Assembly (NCBI RefSeq): GCF_900188415.1
Contig: NZ_FZNV01000001.1
Span: 62,001-126,000, forward strand
Origin: Maribacter sedimenticola
GTDB lineage: Bacteria > Bacteroidota > Bacteroidia > Flavobacteriales > Flavobacteriaceae
Direction: 5' to 3'
Length of the DNA stretch: 64,000 nucleotides
Under the pieces are notes generated by a model, which was not told where the DNA came from, made no database searches, and saw nothing but the letters and a program-made list of their open reading frames with translations. Shown here piece by piece: positions 9,907-19,456 of the stretch. The translations under genes and the position numbers were made by a program. The number at the start of each line of letters is the position of its first letter. Positions within the stretch are counted from its first letter, which is position 1.

Positions 9907-10296
9907 TTGTTAAAAAATATTCTCATACTACTGGTCGTGTTCATTTTTGTGGGCACGACTTCTTATTTTATTCATTTCTATACATTGGTAAATGAAGGGT
10001 CTTTTAAGCCTCTGTTAGAAAAGGCCTATCTTTTTCATGGGTTTTTTTCACTAGGGATGCTTATCCTCTTTACAATTTTAGCTCAATTCAAAAAATTTTT
10101 TGACCAACTTGGGTTCATTTATATGGGTTTGCTAGTTTTTAAGATCGTAATTTTTACCAGCCTTTTTTATCCACAACTTTTAGGGGACAATCTATTGCCC
10201 CGTTTTTACAGGGCTTCCCTATTAATTCCGGTTATTGTATTTTTGCCGCTTGAAGTGATTTTCATTTCAAAATTGATGAGAAGCAAAAAAGCTTAA
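9907..10296 (+). CDS. Small four-helix membrane protein upstream of ATP synthase (DUF6168-like)
   Basis: A 129-residue integral membrane protein with four predicted helices (about 3-22, 40-60, 68-90, 100-120) and a basic C-terminus. It starts with TTG five bases after the AtpZ-like stop. Its position between atpZ and atpB corresponds to where atpI-type proteins lie in other bacteria. I recognise it only as a protein recurrent at this site in flavobacteria; no function is known, and a role in ATP synthase assembly is inference from position. Confidence 0.6.
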   Translation: MLKNILILLVVFIFVGTTSYFIHFYTLVNEGSFKPLLEKAYLFHGFFSLGMLILFTILAQFKKFFDQLGFIYMGLLVFKIVIFTSLFYPQLLGDNLLPRFYRASLLIPVIVFLPLEVIFISKLMRSKKA

Positions 10297-10313
10297 ATTT
10301 TAAAGCTCTAAAA

Positions 10314-10346
10314 TTGCATAGATTAGGTTAATAATAACTATTTTTG
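10314..10346 (+). promoter_or_regulatory. Candidate promoter for atpB
   Basis: A TTG at 10314-10316 and a perfect Bacteroidota -7 box TATTTTTG at 10339-10346, separated by 22 bases, fit the TTG-N17-23-TAnnTTTG model. The predicted start near 10353 gives a leader of about 30 nt before the atpB ATG. It lies after the stop of the preceding gene, so atpB-atpG can be expressed apart from sprE-bactofilin. Confidence 0.55.
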
Positions 10347-10383
10347 CGCAAAATTTCAGGAGCTTAATTTTCAATAATAAAGG

Positions 10384-11553
10384 ATGAAGAAAGTTTTGAA
10401 AACGTTAGTATTAGTTTTTACAGTATGTTTTTCACTACAAAGTTTTGCATTTTCAGATGAAGGACAAGAGGGAGCGGTAGACACCAAAGCAGAGGTAGAT
10501 GCATATATTGCTCATCATATTAAAGATGCGCATGACTTTCATTTATTTTCCTACACTACTGATTCTGGGGAACGTAAGCATGTAGGTTTTCCACTTCCTG
10601 TTATTTTATGGTCAAGCAAAGGGTTGGTTACTTTTATGTCCTCTCAATTTCATCATGACGATGATGGTAAAGTTATCGTAGAAAAGAACGGTGCCAATTT
10701 CGTAAAATTACATTCTAAAATTTATGAACTTGATGCTGGTGCCGAATCAGTAATTTTTGATGAAGAGCATCACGCAACAAATGCGCACAAAGTACTAGAT
10801 TTTTCTATTACAAAAAGTGTCATGGGAATTTTGTTAGTAGGGTTGTTCATGTTAATTGCATTTTCTTCTTTAGCAAGACAATATGCTAAGAAACAAGTCC
10901 CCACTGGATTTGGGCGGATATTAGAGCCATTGGTTATTTATGTAAGAGATGAAATAGCTAAACCAAACATTGGTGAGAAAAAGTATAGAAAATTTACAGG
11001 ATATCTATTAACTGTATTCTTTTTTGTATGGATTTTGAACCTTTTAGGACTGACTCCCTTTGGATTTAACGTGACTGGGCAAGTTGCAATTACAGCTGCC
11101 TTGGCAATTTTCACTTTAATTATCTATACGTTTAGTGGAAATAAAGATTATTGGATGCATATGTTGTGGATGCCAGGAGTTCCTGTTTTGATAAGGCCGG
11201 TTTTAGCGATTATTGAGTTGGCAGGAGCATTTTTAATTAAACCGTTTTCTTTATTGGTGCGTTTGTTTGCAAACATTACTGCTGGTCATATCGTTTTTAT
11301 GAGTTTAATTGCAATCATGTTTGTTTTGAGGGAATCATTGGGTACGGCAGGTGCAACAGGATTATCCTTGATTTTGTCAATTTTGATTTTTTTAATTGAA
11401 ATTTTAGTCGCCTTTTTACAGGCCTACATTTTCACAATGTTATCGGCACTTTTTATAGGTATGGCAGTTGCGGAACATGATCATGAGCACGAACATGAAG
11501 CTAGTGGACACGATGTTCCAGATGCGGAAGATGTAAGAGCGGATTTTATTTAA
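10384..11553 (+). CDS. atpB: F1Fo ATP synthase subunit a
   Basis: Subunit a forms the proton half-channels against the c-ring. The 389-residue protein has the long Bacteroidota N-terminal extension: a signal-like segment (residues 1-23) and a His/Asp-rich periplasmic domain to about residue 135, then five or six membrane helices. The essential arginine of the family is Arg293 in LLVRLFANITAGH. The C-terminus has an unusual His/Glu-rich tail (about residues 363-380). First gene of the atpBEFHAG operon with a candidate promoter immediately upstream. Confidence 0.95.
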   Translation: MKKVLKTLVLVFTVCFSLQSFAFSDEGQEGAVDTKAEVDAYIAHHIKDAHDFHLFSYTTDSGERKHVGFPLPVILWSSKGLVTFMSSQFHHDDDGKVIVEKNGANFVKLHSKIYELDAGAESVIFDEEHHATNAHKVLDFSITKSVMGILLVGLFMLIAFSSLARQYAKKQVPTGFGRILEPLVIYVRDEIAKPNIGEKKYRKFTGYLLTVFFFVWILNLLGLTPFGFNVTGQVAITAALAIFTLIIYTFSGNKDYWMHMLWMPGVPVLIRPVLAIIELAGAFLIKPFSLLVRLFANITAGHIVFMSLIAIMFVLRESLGTAGATGLSLILSILIFLIEILVAFLQAYIFTMLSALFIGMAVAEHDHEHEHEASGHDVPDAEDVRADFI

Positions 11554-11577
11554 AAAAGAGAGTTTTATTTAATTTAA

Positions 11578-11787
<210 letters not shown>

Positions 11788-11812
11788 TTAAGTCAACGCG
11801 AACTTAAAAAAA

Positions 11813-11844
11813 CATTCCTCTGTAACGGTTGGTTACAGAGGATG
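11813..11844 (+). promoter_or_regulatory. Intercistronic hairpin between atpE and atpF
   Basis: Ten-base arms CCTCTGTAAC (11817-11826) and GTTACAGAGG (11832-11841) enclose a five-base loop; a flanking CAT/ATG can extend the stem with a bulge. Only a short T run follows, so it is at best a leaky terminator. It more likely protects the atpE message or tunes expression of c over the downstream subunits. Confidence 0.6.
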
Positions 11845-11882
11845 CTTTTAATTATTGATTTAGTATTTTAAAAAATGTTGTA

Positions 11883-12383
11883 ATGGAAACTATAATTAAC
11901 GATTTTTCACCAGGGTTATTCGTTGTAATGACAATCTTATTTTTAGCATTAATCTTTTTAATGGTGAAATTTGCTTGGAAGCCTATTTTAAATTCCTTGA
12001 ACGAAAGAGAATCTGGTATTCATGATGCATTGGCAGCAGCAGACAAAGCGCGTGCAGATATGCAGAATTTACAGGCTGACAATGAGAAAATGTTACAAGA
12101 GGCACGTGCTGAGCGTGAGGCTATGTTGAAGGAGGCTCGTGAGATCAAGGAGAAAATGATCGCTGATTCCAAGGAACAAGCAAAGGCAGAAGGTGATAAA
12201 ATGTTGAAGCAGGCACAGGTGGCTATTGAAAGTGAAAAGAAAGCGGCAGTTGCGGATATCAAAAACCAAGTGGCACAACTTTCCGTTGCCATTGCCGAAA
12301 AAGTCTTAAAGGAACAATTGTCTAGCAATGATAAACAATTGAAATTGGTAGATTCAATGTTGAGCGACATCAAACTTAACTAA
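11883..12383 (+). CDS. atpF: F1Fo ATP synthase subunit b
   Basis: Peripheral-stalk subunit of 166 residues. One N-terminal membrane helix (about 10-30, LFLALIFLMVKFAW) is followed by a long charged coiled coil rich in Ala, Glu and Lys that ends near AEKVLKEQLS, the delta-contact region. It begins 95 bp after atpE, past a strong hairpin, and is 9 bp upstream of atpH. Confidence 0.95.
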   Translation: METIINDFSPGLFVVMTILFLALIFLMVKFAWKPILNSLNERESGIHDALAAADKARADMQNLQADNEKMLQEARAEREAMLKEAREIKEKMIADSKEQAKAEGDKMLKQAQVAIESEKKAAVADIKNQVAQLSVAIAEKVLKEQLSSNDKQLKLVDSMLSDIKLN

Positions 12384-12392
12384 GATAATAGT

Positions 12393-12932
12393 ATGAGCGA
12401 ATCTAGAGCTGCATTACGTTACGCAAAGGCAATATTGGATATGGCCAAGGAAAAAAAAGCCTTGAGTGCCGTTGAAAAAGACATGCGATCAATTGCATCT
12501 ACCATTTCTGATAGTAAGGAGTTAAGAGATGTACTTGCAAGCCCAGTGGTTTCCGGTTCGTCCAAAAAAAGTGCTTTAGCGGAAATTTTTAAAGGTAGTC
12601 ATGCAATTACGGAAGGTACCATAGGTATGTTGGTAGACAACAAACGTGTGGCAATGTTGAATGAAGTTGCATTGAAATATATCATTCTTAACGAGCAATT
12701 GAAAGGAAAAGATGTAGCTTACGTGACAACTGCGGTTCCTTTAAGTGCCGAAATGGAAAAGAAGGTATTGAAACAAGTGGCCAATATTACCGGTAACGAG
12801 GTAACCATTGAGAATAGAATTGATGAAAGCATTATTGGCGGTTTCATTTTAAGGGTGGGTGATCTGCAGTATGATGCTAGCATTTCCAATAAGCTAAGTA
12901 ATATTACAAGAGAATTTTCAAATAGTCTATAA
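12393..12932 (+). CDS. atpH: F1Fo ATP synthase subunit delta
   Basis: A 179-residue stator subunit that joins the b stalk to the top of F1. The N-terminal six-helix region begins SRAALRYAKAILDMA, and the C-terminal part holds the family signature IDESIIGGFILRVGDLQYDASI near 146-168. Position between atpF and atpA is the standard order. Confidence 0.95.
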   Translation: MSESRAALRYAKAILDMAKEKKALSAVEKDMRSIASTISDSKELRDVLASPVVSGSSKKSALAEIFKGSHAITEGTIGMLVDNKRVAMLNEVALKYIILNEQLKGKDVAYVTTAVPLSAEMEKKVLKQVANITGNEVTIENRIDESIIGGFILRVGDLQYDASISNKLSNITREFSNSL

Positions 12933-12937
12933 TAACT

Positions 12938-12980
12938 ATATAAGGTCCAGGATCTTAATCCATGACCTAATATCTTATAT
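12938..12980 (+). promoter_or_regulatory. Nested palindrome between atpH and atpA
   Basis: Inner arms GGTC..GGAT and ATCC..GACC (12945-12967) are enclosed by ATATAAG (12938-12944) and CTTATAT (12974-12980). It fills most of the 58 bp spacer and has no T run after it, so it is not a simple terminator. A role in message processing or atpA translation is inference. Confidence 0.45.
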
Positions 12981-12990
12981 CTAATTAAAA

Positions 12991-14571
12991 ATGGCAGGAG
13001 TAAAAGCCGCTGAAGTATCAGCAATTTTAAAGAAACAATTATCAGGATTTGATGCTACCGCTACTTTGGACGAAGTAGGTACTGTGTTACAGGTGGGTGA
13101 TGGTATCGCAAGAATCTACGGACTAGCTAATGCCCAGTATGGGGAATTGGTTGAGTTCGAAGGTGGTCTTGAAGGTATCGTTCTTAACCTGGAAGAAGAT
13201 AATGTTGGTGTGGTTCTTTTAGGACCTTCAAAATCAGTTGGTGAAGGGGATACCGTTAAACGTACCCAACGTATCGCTTCTGTTAAAGTTGGTGAAGGTA
13301 TTGTTGGCCGTGTGGTAGATACTCTTGGAAATCCGATAGATGGCAAAGGACCTATTGCCGGTGATACTTACGAGATGCCACTTGAGCGTAAAGCTCCAGG
13401 TGTAATTTACAGAGAGCCTGTTACTGAGCCAATGCAATCTGGTATTAAAGCTATTGATGCTATGATCCCGGTTGGTAGAGGACAAAGGGAACTTGTTATT
13501 GGTGACCGTCAAACTGGTAAGACTACAGTTTGTATCGATACCATTTTGAACCAAAAAGAATTTTATGATGCCGGTGAGCCTGTTTACTGTATCTATGTTG
13601 CCATAGGTCAGAAAGCATCTACTGTTGCCGGTATTGCTCAGGTATTGGAAGATAAAGGTGCTATGGCATATACTACCATTGTAGCTGCTAACGCATCTGA
13701 CCCTGCACCAATGCAAGTATATGCACCGTTTACCGGAGCATCTATTGGTGAGTATTTCCGTGATACTGGTCGTCCTGCATTGATTATATATGATGATTTA
13801 TCCAAACAAGCGGTTGCTTACCGTGAGGTGTCCCTTTTGTTAAGAAGACCACCAGGACGTGAGGCTTACCCAGGTGACGTTTTCTACCTACACTCTAGAT
13901 TATTGGAGCGTGCTGCAAAAGTTATCAATGATGATGATATCGCAAAAGAAATGAATGATTTGCCAGAGGTGTTAAAACCAATGGTAAAAGGTGGTGGTTC
14001 TTTAACGGCTTTGCCAATTATTGAAACTCAGGCAGGTGATGTTTCTGCCTATATCCCAACGAACGTAATTTCTATTACTGACGGACAGATATTCCTAGAA
14101 CAAGATTTATTCAACCAAGGTGTTAGACCGGCAATTAACGTAGGTATTTCTGTATCTCGTGTTGGTGGTAATGCTCAGATTAAATCAATGAAGAAAGTTG
14201 CCGGTACGTTGAAACTGGATCAAGCGCAGTTCCGTGAATTGGAAGCCTTTGCTAAGTTCGGTTCAGATTTAGATGCTGCAACATTGAACGTAATTGAAAA
14301 AGGACGTAGAAACGTTGAAATTTTAAAGCAAGCTCAGAATGATCCATTTACTGTAGAAGATCAGGTTGCAATTATCTATGCTGGTTCTAAGAACTTGTTA
14401 AGAGATGTACCTGTTGAGAAAGTAAAAGAATTTGAACGTGATTATTTAGAGTTTTTGAACGCTAAGCATAGAGGTGTTCTTGATACATTGAAGGCAGGTA
14501 AACTTACTGATGAAGTAACAGATACATTGACTTCCGTTTGTAAAGAGCTTTCTGCGAAATATAAGAACTAA
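12991..14571 (+). CDS. atpA: F1Fo ATP synthase subunit alpha
   Basis: A 526-residue regulatory nucleotide-binding subunit of F1. Walker A is GDRQTGKT at residues 171-178. The family signature around [14 protein letters not shown] lies near residues 374-387, and SVSRVGG contains the arginine that completes the catalytic site in beta. Length and sequence are canonical. The partner beta gene is not in this window. Confidence 0.97.
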   Translation: MAGVKAAEVSAILKKQLSGFDATATLDEVGTVLQVGDGIARIYGLANAQYGELVEFEGGLEGIVLNLEEDNVGVVLLGPSKSVGEGDTVKRTQRIASVKVGEGIVGRVVDTLGNPIDGKGPIAGDTYEMPLERKAPGVIYREPVTEPMQSGIKAIDAMIPVGRGQRELVIGDRQTGKTTVCIDTILNQKEFYDAGEPVYCIYVAIGQKASTVAGIAQVLEDKGAMAYTTIVAANASDPAPMQVYAPFTGASIGEYFRDTGRPALIIYDDLSKQAVAYREVSLLLRRPPGREAYPGDVFYLHSRLLERAAKVINDDDIAKEMNDLPEVLKPMVKGGGSLTALPIIETQAGDVSAYIPTNVISITDGQIFLEQDLFNQGVRPAINVGISVSRVGGNAQIKSMKKVAGTLKLDQAQFRELEAFAKFGSDLDAATLNVIEKGRRNVEILKQAQNDPFTVEDQVAIIYAGSKNLLRDVPVEKVKEFERDYLEFLNAKHRGVLDTLKAGKLTDEVTDTLTSVCKELSAKYKN

Positions 14572-14574
14572 AAA

Positions 14575-14648
14575 AGTACTGAGTACTGAGTAAAAAGTAC
14601 AAAGTGTTGAAACAACTTAATACGTTGTACTTTTTACTAAATACTGAA
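14575..14648. repeat. Imperfect 24 bp inverted repeat between atpA and atpG
   Basis: Arms 14579-14602 and 14625-14648 pair with four mismatches; the core GTAAAAAGTACAA/TTGTACTTTTTAC is perfect. The left arm contains AGTACTGAGTACTGAGTA (14575-14592), closely similar to a motif in the sdhA-sdhB spacer (49263-49280). It occupies nearly the whole spacer and looks like a dispersed palindromic element rather than a terminator. Confidence 0.6.
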
Positions 14649-14652
14649 AAAA

Positions 14653-15513
14653 ATGGCAAATTTAAAGGAAATACGAAATAGGATTTCATCGGTTTCATCA
14701 ACGATGCAGATTACCAGTGCCATGAAAATGGTATCTGCCGCAAAATTGAAGAAAGCTCAAGATGCCATAACGGCTATGAGACCTTATGCCGATAAATTAA
14801 CTGAACTGCTTCAGAATTTAAGTGCCAGTTTAGAAGGGGATTCCGGTAGCGTATATGCAGATAACCGTTTGGTCAAGAAGGTATTGGTTGTTTCCATCAC
14901 ATCCAACAGAGGGCTTTGTGGTGCGTTCAATACCAATATTTTAAAGCAATCCGTACATCTTGCCGAGAACGTTCATCAAGGGAAAGACGTAGATTTTGTT
15001 GCCGTAGGTAAAAAAGCAAATGACTATTTAGGAAAACGTTATAATGTAATCGCTAATTATAGCGGGGTATATGACGACCTGAATTTTGACAATGTTGCCG
15101 ATATTGCTGAACACTTAATGGAGCTTTTTACAAAAGGGGCCTACGATCGAATTGAAATTGTATACAATAAATTCAAGAATGCGGCTACCCAGATTATTAT
15201 GACCGAACAGTTCTTGCCGATCGTACCATTGGAGATAGAAGGTAATGTAAGTGCAGATTACACTTTTGAGCCTTCTAAAGTTGAAATTATAGAGCAACTG
15301 ATTCCTAAATCTTTAAAAACACAATTGTATAAGGGCATAAGGGATTCATTTGCTAGTGAACACGGTGCACGTATGACCGCAATGCACAAGGCTACAGATA
15401 ATGCAACCGAGCTACGTGACCAATTGAAATTGACATATAACAAAGCAAGACAAGCAGCAATTACTAATGAAATTTTAGAAATCGTTGGTGGTGCAGAAGC
15501 ATTGAACAATTAA
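14653..15513 (+). CDS. atpG: F1Fo ATP synthase subunit gamma
   Basis: Central rotor shaft of F1, 286 residues. The N-terminal helix (EIRNRISSVSSTMQITSAMKMV) and the C-terminal helix with MHKATDNATELRDQL and the closing INNxI-like TNEILEIVGGAEAL form the coiled coil that turns within alpha3beta3. Last gene of this operon; a strong terminator follows. Beta and epsilon (atpD, atpC) must be encoded elsewhere, as in other flavobacteria. Confidence 0.95.
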   Translation: MANLKEIRNRISSVSSTMQITSAMKMVSAAKLKKAQDAITAMRPYADKLTELLQNLSASLEGDSGSVYADNRLVKKVLVVSITSNRGLCGAFNTNILKQSVHLAENVHQGKDVDFVAVGKKANDYLGKRYNVIANYSGVYDDLNFDNVADIAEHLMELFTKGAYDRIEIVYNKFKNAATQIIMTEQFLPIVPLEIEGNVSADYTFEPSKVEIIEQLIPKSLKTQLYKGIRDSFASEHGARMTAMHKATDNATELRDQLKLTYNKARQAAITNEILEIVGGAEALNN

Positions 15514-15573
15514 GAATGTTCAAATACAGATGACTTCATGTTGTCTAAATCGTTAACGCTTTAAACTATAAAT

Positions 15574-15606
15574 AAAACCCCACTCACCAGTGGGGTTTTT
15601 GTTTTT
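15574..15606 (+). terminator. Rho-independent terminator of the atp operon
   Basis: Arms AAAACCCCACT (15574-15584) and AGTGGGGTTTT (15589-15599) with a four-base loop and a T-rich tail. It ends the atpBEFHAG transcript 60 bp after atpG. Confidence 0.9.
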
Positions 15607-15649
15607 ATTGCTTTAAATTACCTTTTTTTACCCGACTTTTGTCTTCACC

Positions 15650-16870
15650 ATGAAATCCAATAAAACCGCCTTACTTTTTATATTCATAACCATTCTTGTT
15701 GATGTCATTGGTATCGGTATAATTCTACCCATCATTCCCGATTTAATCATGGAATTGACCGGAGAGGGTAATCATATGGCTATAATTTATGGCATGTGGC
15801 TTACCACGGCTTTTGCGGGAATGCAGTTTTTATTTTCCCCAGTCCTTGGAGAAATTTCAGATAAGTATGGTAGGCGACCCATTCTTTTATTGGCATTATT
15901 AGGGCTAAGTGTAGATTACATGATACACGCTTGGGCACCTACAATAACTTGGTTATTCTTAGGAAGATTCTTGGCAGGGATTACGGGTGCAAGTTTTACT
16001 GTAGCTTCCGCATATATAGCTGATATCAGTACAAAAGACAACAAAGCCAAGAACTTTGGGTTGATCGGGGCTGCTTTTGGCATAGGTTTTATCATTGGAC
16101 CCGGTATAGGAGGTTTTTTTGGCGAAATAGATATTAGATTACCGTTTTATATTGCTGCAGGTCTTACGTTCGCTAATTTTTTATTTGGATATTTCTTTGT
16201 TCCGGAATCTTTGACTCCTGCCAATAGAAGGCAGATCAATCTATTGAAAATGATTCCTGGTGTTTCATTGGTAGCACTTAGAAATTATAAAGGAATCTTA
16301 TTATTGATATCTGCTTTTTTTCTAGCAAACCTAGCCGGTCAGGCATTACCGTCTACATGGTCTTATTACGGTATAGAACGGTATGATTGGAACCCAAGAC
16401 AAATAGGGCTTTCCCTTATGGTCGTAGGTTTGTTGGTTGCAGTGGTACAAGGTTTTTTAGTGGGAGTACTGGTGAAAAAATTTGGAAAACGAAAAGTTAT
16501 TATTTTCGGGTTTTTGTTATGGACCGTTGGTATGTTTCTCTTTTCCTTTGCCACGGAGCCTTGGATGCTCTATGCTTTTTTAATTCCCTATGCTTTGGGC
16601 GGAATTGCAGGTCCAACGGTACAAGGGGTAATTTCAAACCAGGTCTCGGAAAAGGAACAGGGAATTCTGCAAGGTTCCATAACTGGTCTGGTCAGTATTA
16701 CTGCAATTTTGGGTCAATTTATCTTTGCCCCGGTTTTTTACTATTTTATCCGCCCACAGACCGCTATTTATTTTCCGGGCGCTCCATATGCCCTTGCCGC
16801 TTTATTTTTATTAGGCGCATTTATTTTGGCTTCTACTGCTATAAAACGTATGGATGTAGAGCCAGAATAA
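15650..16870 (+). CDS. MFS transporter, TetA-like drug:proton antiporter family
   Basis: A 406-residue, 12-helix major facilitator protein. Helix 1 carries the DVIGIGIILPIIPDL pattern of the TCR/Tet group, and the loop 2-3 motif A is GEISDKYGRRP at about residues 67-77. A second G-x-x-x-G-P-x-x-GG motif C (IGPGIGGFFG) lies near helix 5, typical of exporters. The chromosomal setting and the lack of a neighbouring TetR regulator give no reason to think it confers tetracycline resistance; the substrate is unknown. Confidence 0.85.
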   Translation: MKSNKTALLFIFITILVDVIGIGIILPIIPDLIMELTGEGNHMAIIYGMWLTTAFAGMQFLFSPVLGEISDKYGRRPILLLALLGLSVDYMIHAWAPTITWLFLGRFLAGITGASFTVASAYIADISTKDNKAKNFGLIGAAFGIGFIIGPGIGGFFGEIDIRLPFYIAAGLTFANFLFGYFFVPESLTPANRRQINLLKMIPGVSLVALRNYKGILLLISAFFLANLAGQALPSTWSYYGIERYDWNPRQIGLSLMVVGLLVAVVQGFLVGVLVKKFGKRKVIIFGFLLWTVGMFLFSFATEPWMLYAFLIPYALGGIAGPTVQGVISNQVSEKEQGILQGSITGLVSITAILGQFIFAPVFYYFIRPQTAIYFPGAPYALAALFLLGAFILASTAIKRMDVEPE

Positions 16871-16939
16871 ACTTTTTTATATAATTGACGTAACATTTTT
16901 TAATTCTTGAATCTAAAGGGTAAATAATTTAAAACTCTT

Positions 16940-17363
16940 ATGATGACTACAATTAAAAATTTAATGTTCATACTCTTATTTGCCATTACCTTTTCGGGAA
17001 ACTCACAAAGCAATCGGATTAATGATCTTAAGCTTATTACTAAGGATTGGGTTTGAACTTTATAGTTTACGGCAGTCTAGAAAGCTTAGTTTTATAAAAA
17101 ATTCAGCCACTTTCAAACATGACCTCACGAAGTATTATATATTCAGGAAAATAGTCCATTTCTTGGTAACACCATTTTCCATAGCAGTATATATTATCGG
17201 TTTCTTTACATTATTACCTTTGTTCAAGGCAACTATGTCCGCTGGATTTTATGCGTACATTTTAATTTCTTCTGTAGTACTTTTATTTGTTTTGGGGCTT
17301 TTTATATTTAAACAGATAAGACAAGAGCTATCCAAACTAAGGCAGTTACAGATGAAGGAATAA
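16940..17363 (+). pseudogene. Broken gene: signal-peptide fragment joined out of frame to a membrane-protein tail
   Basis: From the ATG at 16940 a 38-codon frame encodes a typical signal peptide (FILLFAITFSGNSQS) and stops at 17054-17056. In the next frame, from about the ATG at 17022, a membrane protein tail runs to 17363 with two clear helices (about FLVTPFSIAVYIIGFFTLLP and YAYILISSVVLLFVLGLFIF) and a charged end. The tail looks like the C-terminal half of a flavobacterial membrane protein beginning at LLLRIGFELYSL. The simplest reading is a deletion fusing two genes with loss of frame. The 113-residue frame from 17022 could still be translated. Confidence 0.5.
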
Positions 17364-17494
17364 GCTTGGTTCAACCCTTTTTTCTTTAAACATTGTTGAG
17401 GGAGTTCAATTGTTATAGGAATAAGCCATCTAAATATCCAAAATTGGATATAAATTAAAGTGGTATTCTAATTTATGGTGGTAAGAGTTAAAAC

Positions 17495-17502
17495 TAGCTT
17501 TG
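17495..17502 (+). promoter_or_regulatory. Candidate -7 box for the flippase operon
   Basis: A perfect TAGCTTTG (TAnnTTTG) 47 bases before the TTG start at 17550. No convincing TTG -33 element stands at the right distance, so the call is tentative. It would drive 17550-22410. Confidence 0.4.
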
Positions 17503-17549
17503 TATCTAGGCTTTTAATAGGTACTTTTATTGTCTGAATTGTATAGTGA

Positions 17550-19010
17550 TTGAATCCACTCAAAAAACTTTTTAAACAAACAGCTATCTATGGCTTGGCG
17601 ACTGTCTTGCCACGGATGCTCAATGTAATATTGGTTCCTATCTATACTGGGGTAATGCAGCCCGGTTCCTATGGACAGGTGGTCGTAATATTCGCCTATT
17701 TTGCCATATTCAATGTTTTTTTGGCATATGGTATGGAAACAGCGTTCTTTAGATTCTATAAAGAGCTCGATAATAGGAAAAAGGTGGTCTCTACCTCACT
17801 GTTATCCATACTAGGTTCTACTGCACTTTTTTTATTGATCGGGTTTATTTTTAAAAATTCATTATCACATATTCTAGAGATATCCATTGAATATATTGGG
17901 TACGTTTTTTGGATATTGGCGCTAGATGCGTTGGTCATAATACCCTTTGCCTGGTTAAGGGCCAATGAAAGACCCATGCGCTATGCCATCATTAAATTGA
18001 TCAACGTTATTTTGAATTTAGGCTTAAACTCCTTCTTTTTAATCTTGCTGCCAAATTTGGTATCCGAGGAAAGTACGGGAATCTTGGCTTCCATGTATAG
18101 GGAAAATTTTGAAATTTCATATATATTGATATCCAATCTAGTTTCAAGCGCGGTGACCCTCTTGTTAATGTTACGGGTTTACTTAAGGAGACCCTACATA
18201 TTTGATACTGATATTTGGAAAAGAATGATTGCATATGCAATGCCGGTCATGGTAGCTGGTATTGCATTTACCGTTAATGAGGTTCTTGACAAAATATTAT
18301 TGGAAAAGATATTACCTGTTGAAATAGCAAGTGACGAGGTAGGTAAATATGGTGCTTGTATAAAACTTGCAGTGTTTATGACGCTATTTGCTACGGCATT
18401 TAGAATGGGTATAGAGCCGTTCTTTTTTAGTCATTCCGATACTAAAAACCCACAAAAGGCATATGCCCAAATAACCAATTATTTTGTGGTCTTGGGGAGT
18501 ATTATCCTATTAGCGGTTGTTGTTTTTTCAGATGTGCTTAAAATAATGTTCGTTAGGGATTCCGCATATTGGGAGGCAATGCCCGTTGTACCTTTAATAC
18601 TTTTGGCCAGTTTCTTTTTAGGTATTTATCATAACCTTTCCGTTTGGTATAAGGTTACGGATCGGACAAAATTTGGAGCTTATATATCTATGATCGGTGC
18701 CGTGTTGACCATAATTATCAATATTGTGTTTATTCCTTATTTTGGATATATGGCCTCTGCAGTTGCCACACTATTGGCATATGGTAGTATGATGATGTTA
18801 TCGTTTTATTTTGGACGTATGTATTACCCTATTCCATATAACTTTAGAAAAATTATCTTTTATTTAGGAGTGTCCGTCTTGTTTTCTACCCTATCATTTT
18901 ACATTTTTGATAGAAATCTGTATGTAGGCGTTCCATTATTGATTTTGTTTCTTGGTTTGGTATATAAACTCGAGTTTGAAAACCTTAAAAAATTATTTTT
19001 AAACAGATGA
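17550..19010 (+). CDS. Oligosaccharide flippase (Wzx/MOP family)
   Basis: A 486-residue protein with 12-14 hydrophobic segments. The opening [24 protein letters not shown] is typical of polysaccharide biosynthesis flippases, which move undecaprenyl-linked sugar units across the inner membrane. It starts with TTG at 17550. Its stop overlaps the dUTPase start by 4 bp (ATGA), so translation is coupled. No glycosyltransferases are nearby, which fits the conserved stand-alone copy found next to dut in flavobacteria rather than a capsule locus. Confidence 0.8.
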   Translation: MNPLKKLFKQTAIYGLATVLPRMLNVILVPIYTGVMQPGSYGQVVVIFAYFAIFNVFLAYGMETAFFRFYKELDNRKKVVSTSLLSILGSTALFLLIGFIFKNSLSHILEISIEYIGYVFWILALDALVIIPFAWLRANERPMRYAIIKLINVILNLGLNSFFLILLPNLVSEESTGILASMYRENFEISYILISNLVSSAVTLLLMLRVYLRRPYIFDTDIWKRMIAYAMPVMVAGIAFTVNEVLDKILLEKILPVEIASDEVGKYGACIKLAVFMTLFATAFRMGIEPFFFSHSDTKNPQKAYAQITNYFVVLGSIILLAVVVFSDVLKIMFVRDSAYWEAMPVVPLILLASFFLGIYHNLSVWYKVTDRTKFGAYISMIGAVLTIIINIVFIPYFGYMASAVATLLAYGSMMMLSFYFGRMYYPIPYNFRKIIFYLGVSVLFSTLSFYIFDRNLYVGVPLLILFLGLVYKLEFENLKKLFLNR

Positions 19011-19441
19011 AGATTAATATAATCAATACTTCCGGTCACGAATTACCGCTTTACGAAACCAATGCTTCTGCAGGTATGGACCTAAGGGCCAACTTACAGG
19101 ATCCCGTTACCTTGCAACCGTTGGAAAGAGCAATTATACCTACTGGTCTATTTATGGAATTGCCTGTGGGCATTGAAGCTCAAGTTAGACCAAGAAGTGG
19201 GTTGGCGGCCAAAAAAGGAATTACGGTACTCAATGCTCCTGGTACTATTGATGCCGATTATAGGGGAGAAATAGGAGTGATTTTGGTAAATCTATCCAAT
19301 GAGGTGTTTACCGTAGAAAATGGGGAACGTATTGCCCAAATGGTCATTGCAAAGCATGAACGTGCACAGTGGCATGAAGTGGATACTTTGTCAGAAACCG
19401 AGAGGGGTACTGGCGGTTTTGGTAGTACAGGTATCAAATAA
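19007..19441 (+). CDS. dut: dUTP diphosphatase
   Basis: A 144-residue trimeric enzyme that hydrolyses dUTP to dUMP and diphosphate, limiting uracil in DNA and supplying dTMP precursor. All five motifs are seen: [40 protein letters not shown] and the C-terminal [10 protein letters not shown]. Motif 3 carries the Asp and Tyr of the active site. It overlaps the flippase gene by 4 bp and is 15 bp before the TPR gene. Confidence 0.97.
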   Translation: MKINIINTSGHELPLYETNASAGMDLRANLQDPVTLQPLERAIIPTGLFMELPVGIEAQVRPRSGLAAKKGITVLNAPGTIDADYRGEIGVILVNLSNEVFTVENGERIAQMVIAKHERAQWHEVDTLSETERGTGGFGSTGIK

Positions 19442-19456
19442 TAACAATTTCTACTA

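Noticed and set aside
12020..12373. Minus-strand frame of 117 codons in atpF
   Set aside because: The low-complexity coiled-coil sequence of atpF keeps the opposite strand open; no homology pattern.
15650..16870. Tetracycline resistance determinant
   Set aside because: Only the general TCR-type MFS pattern is present; no TetR regulator or mobile context, so resistance cannot be claimed.
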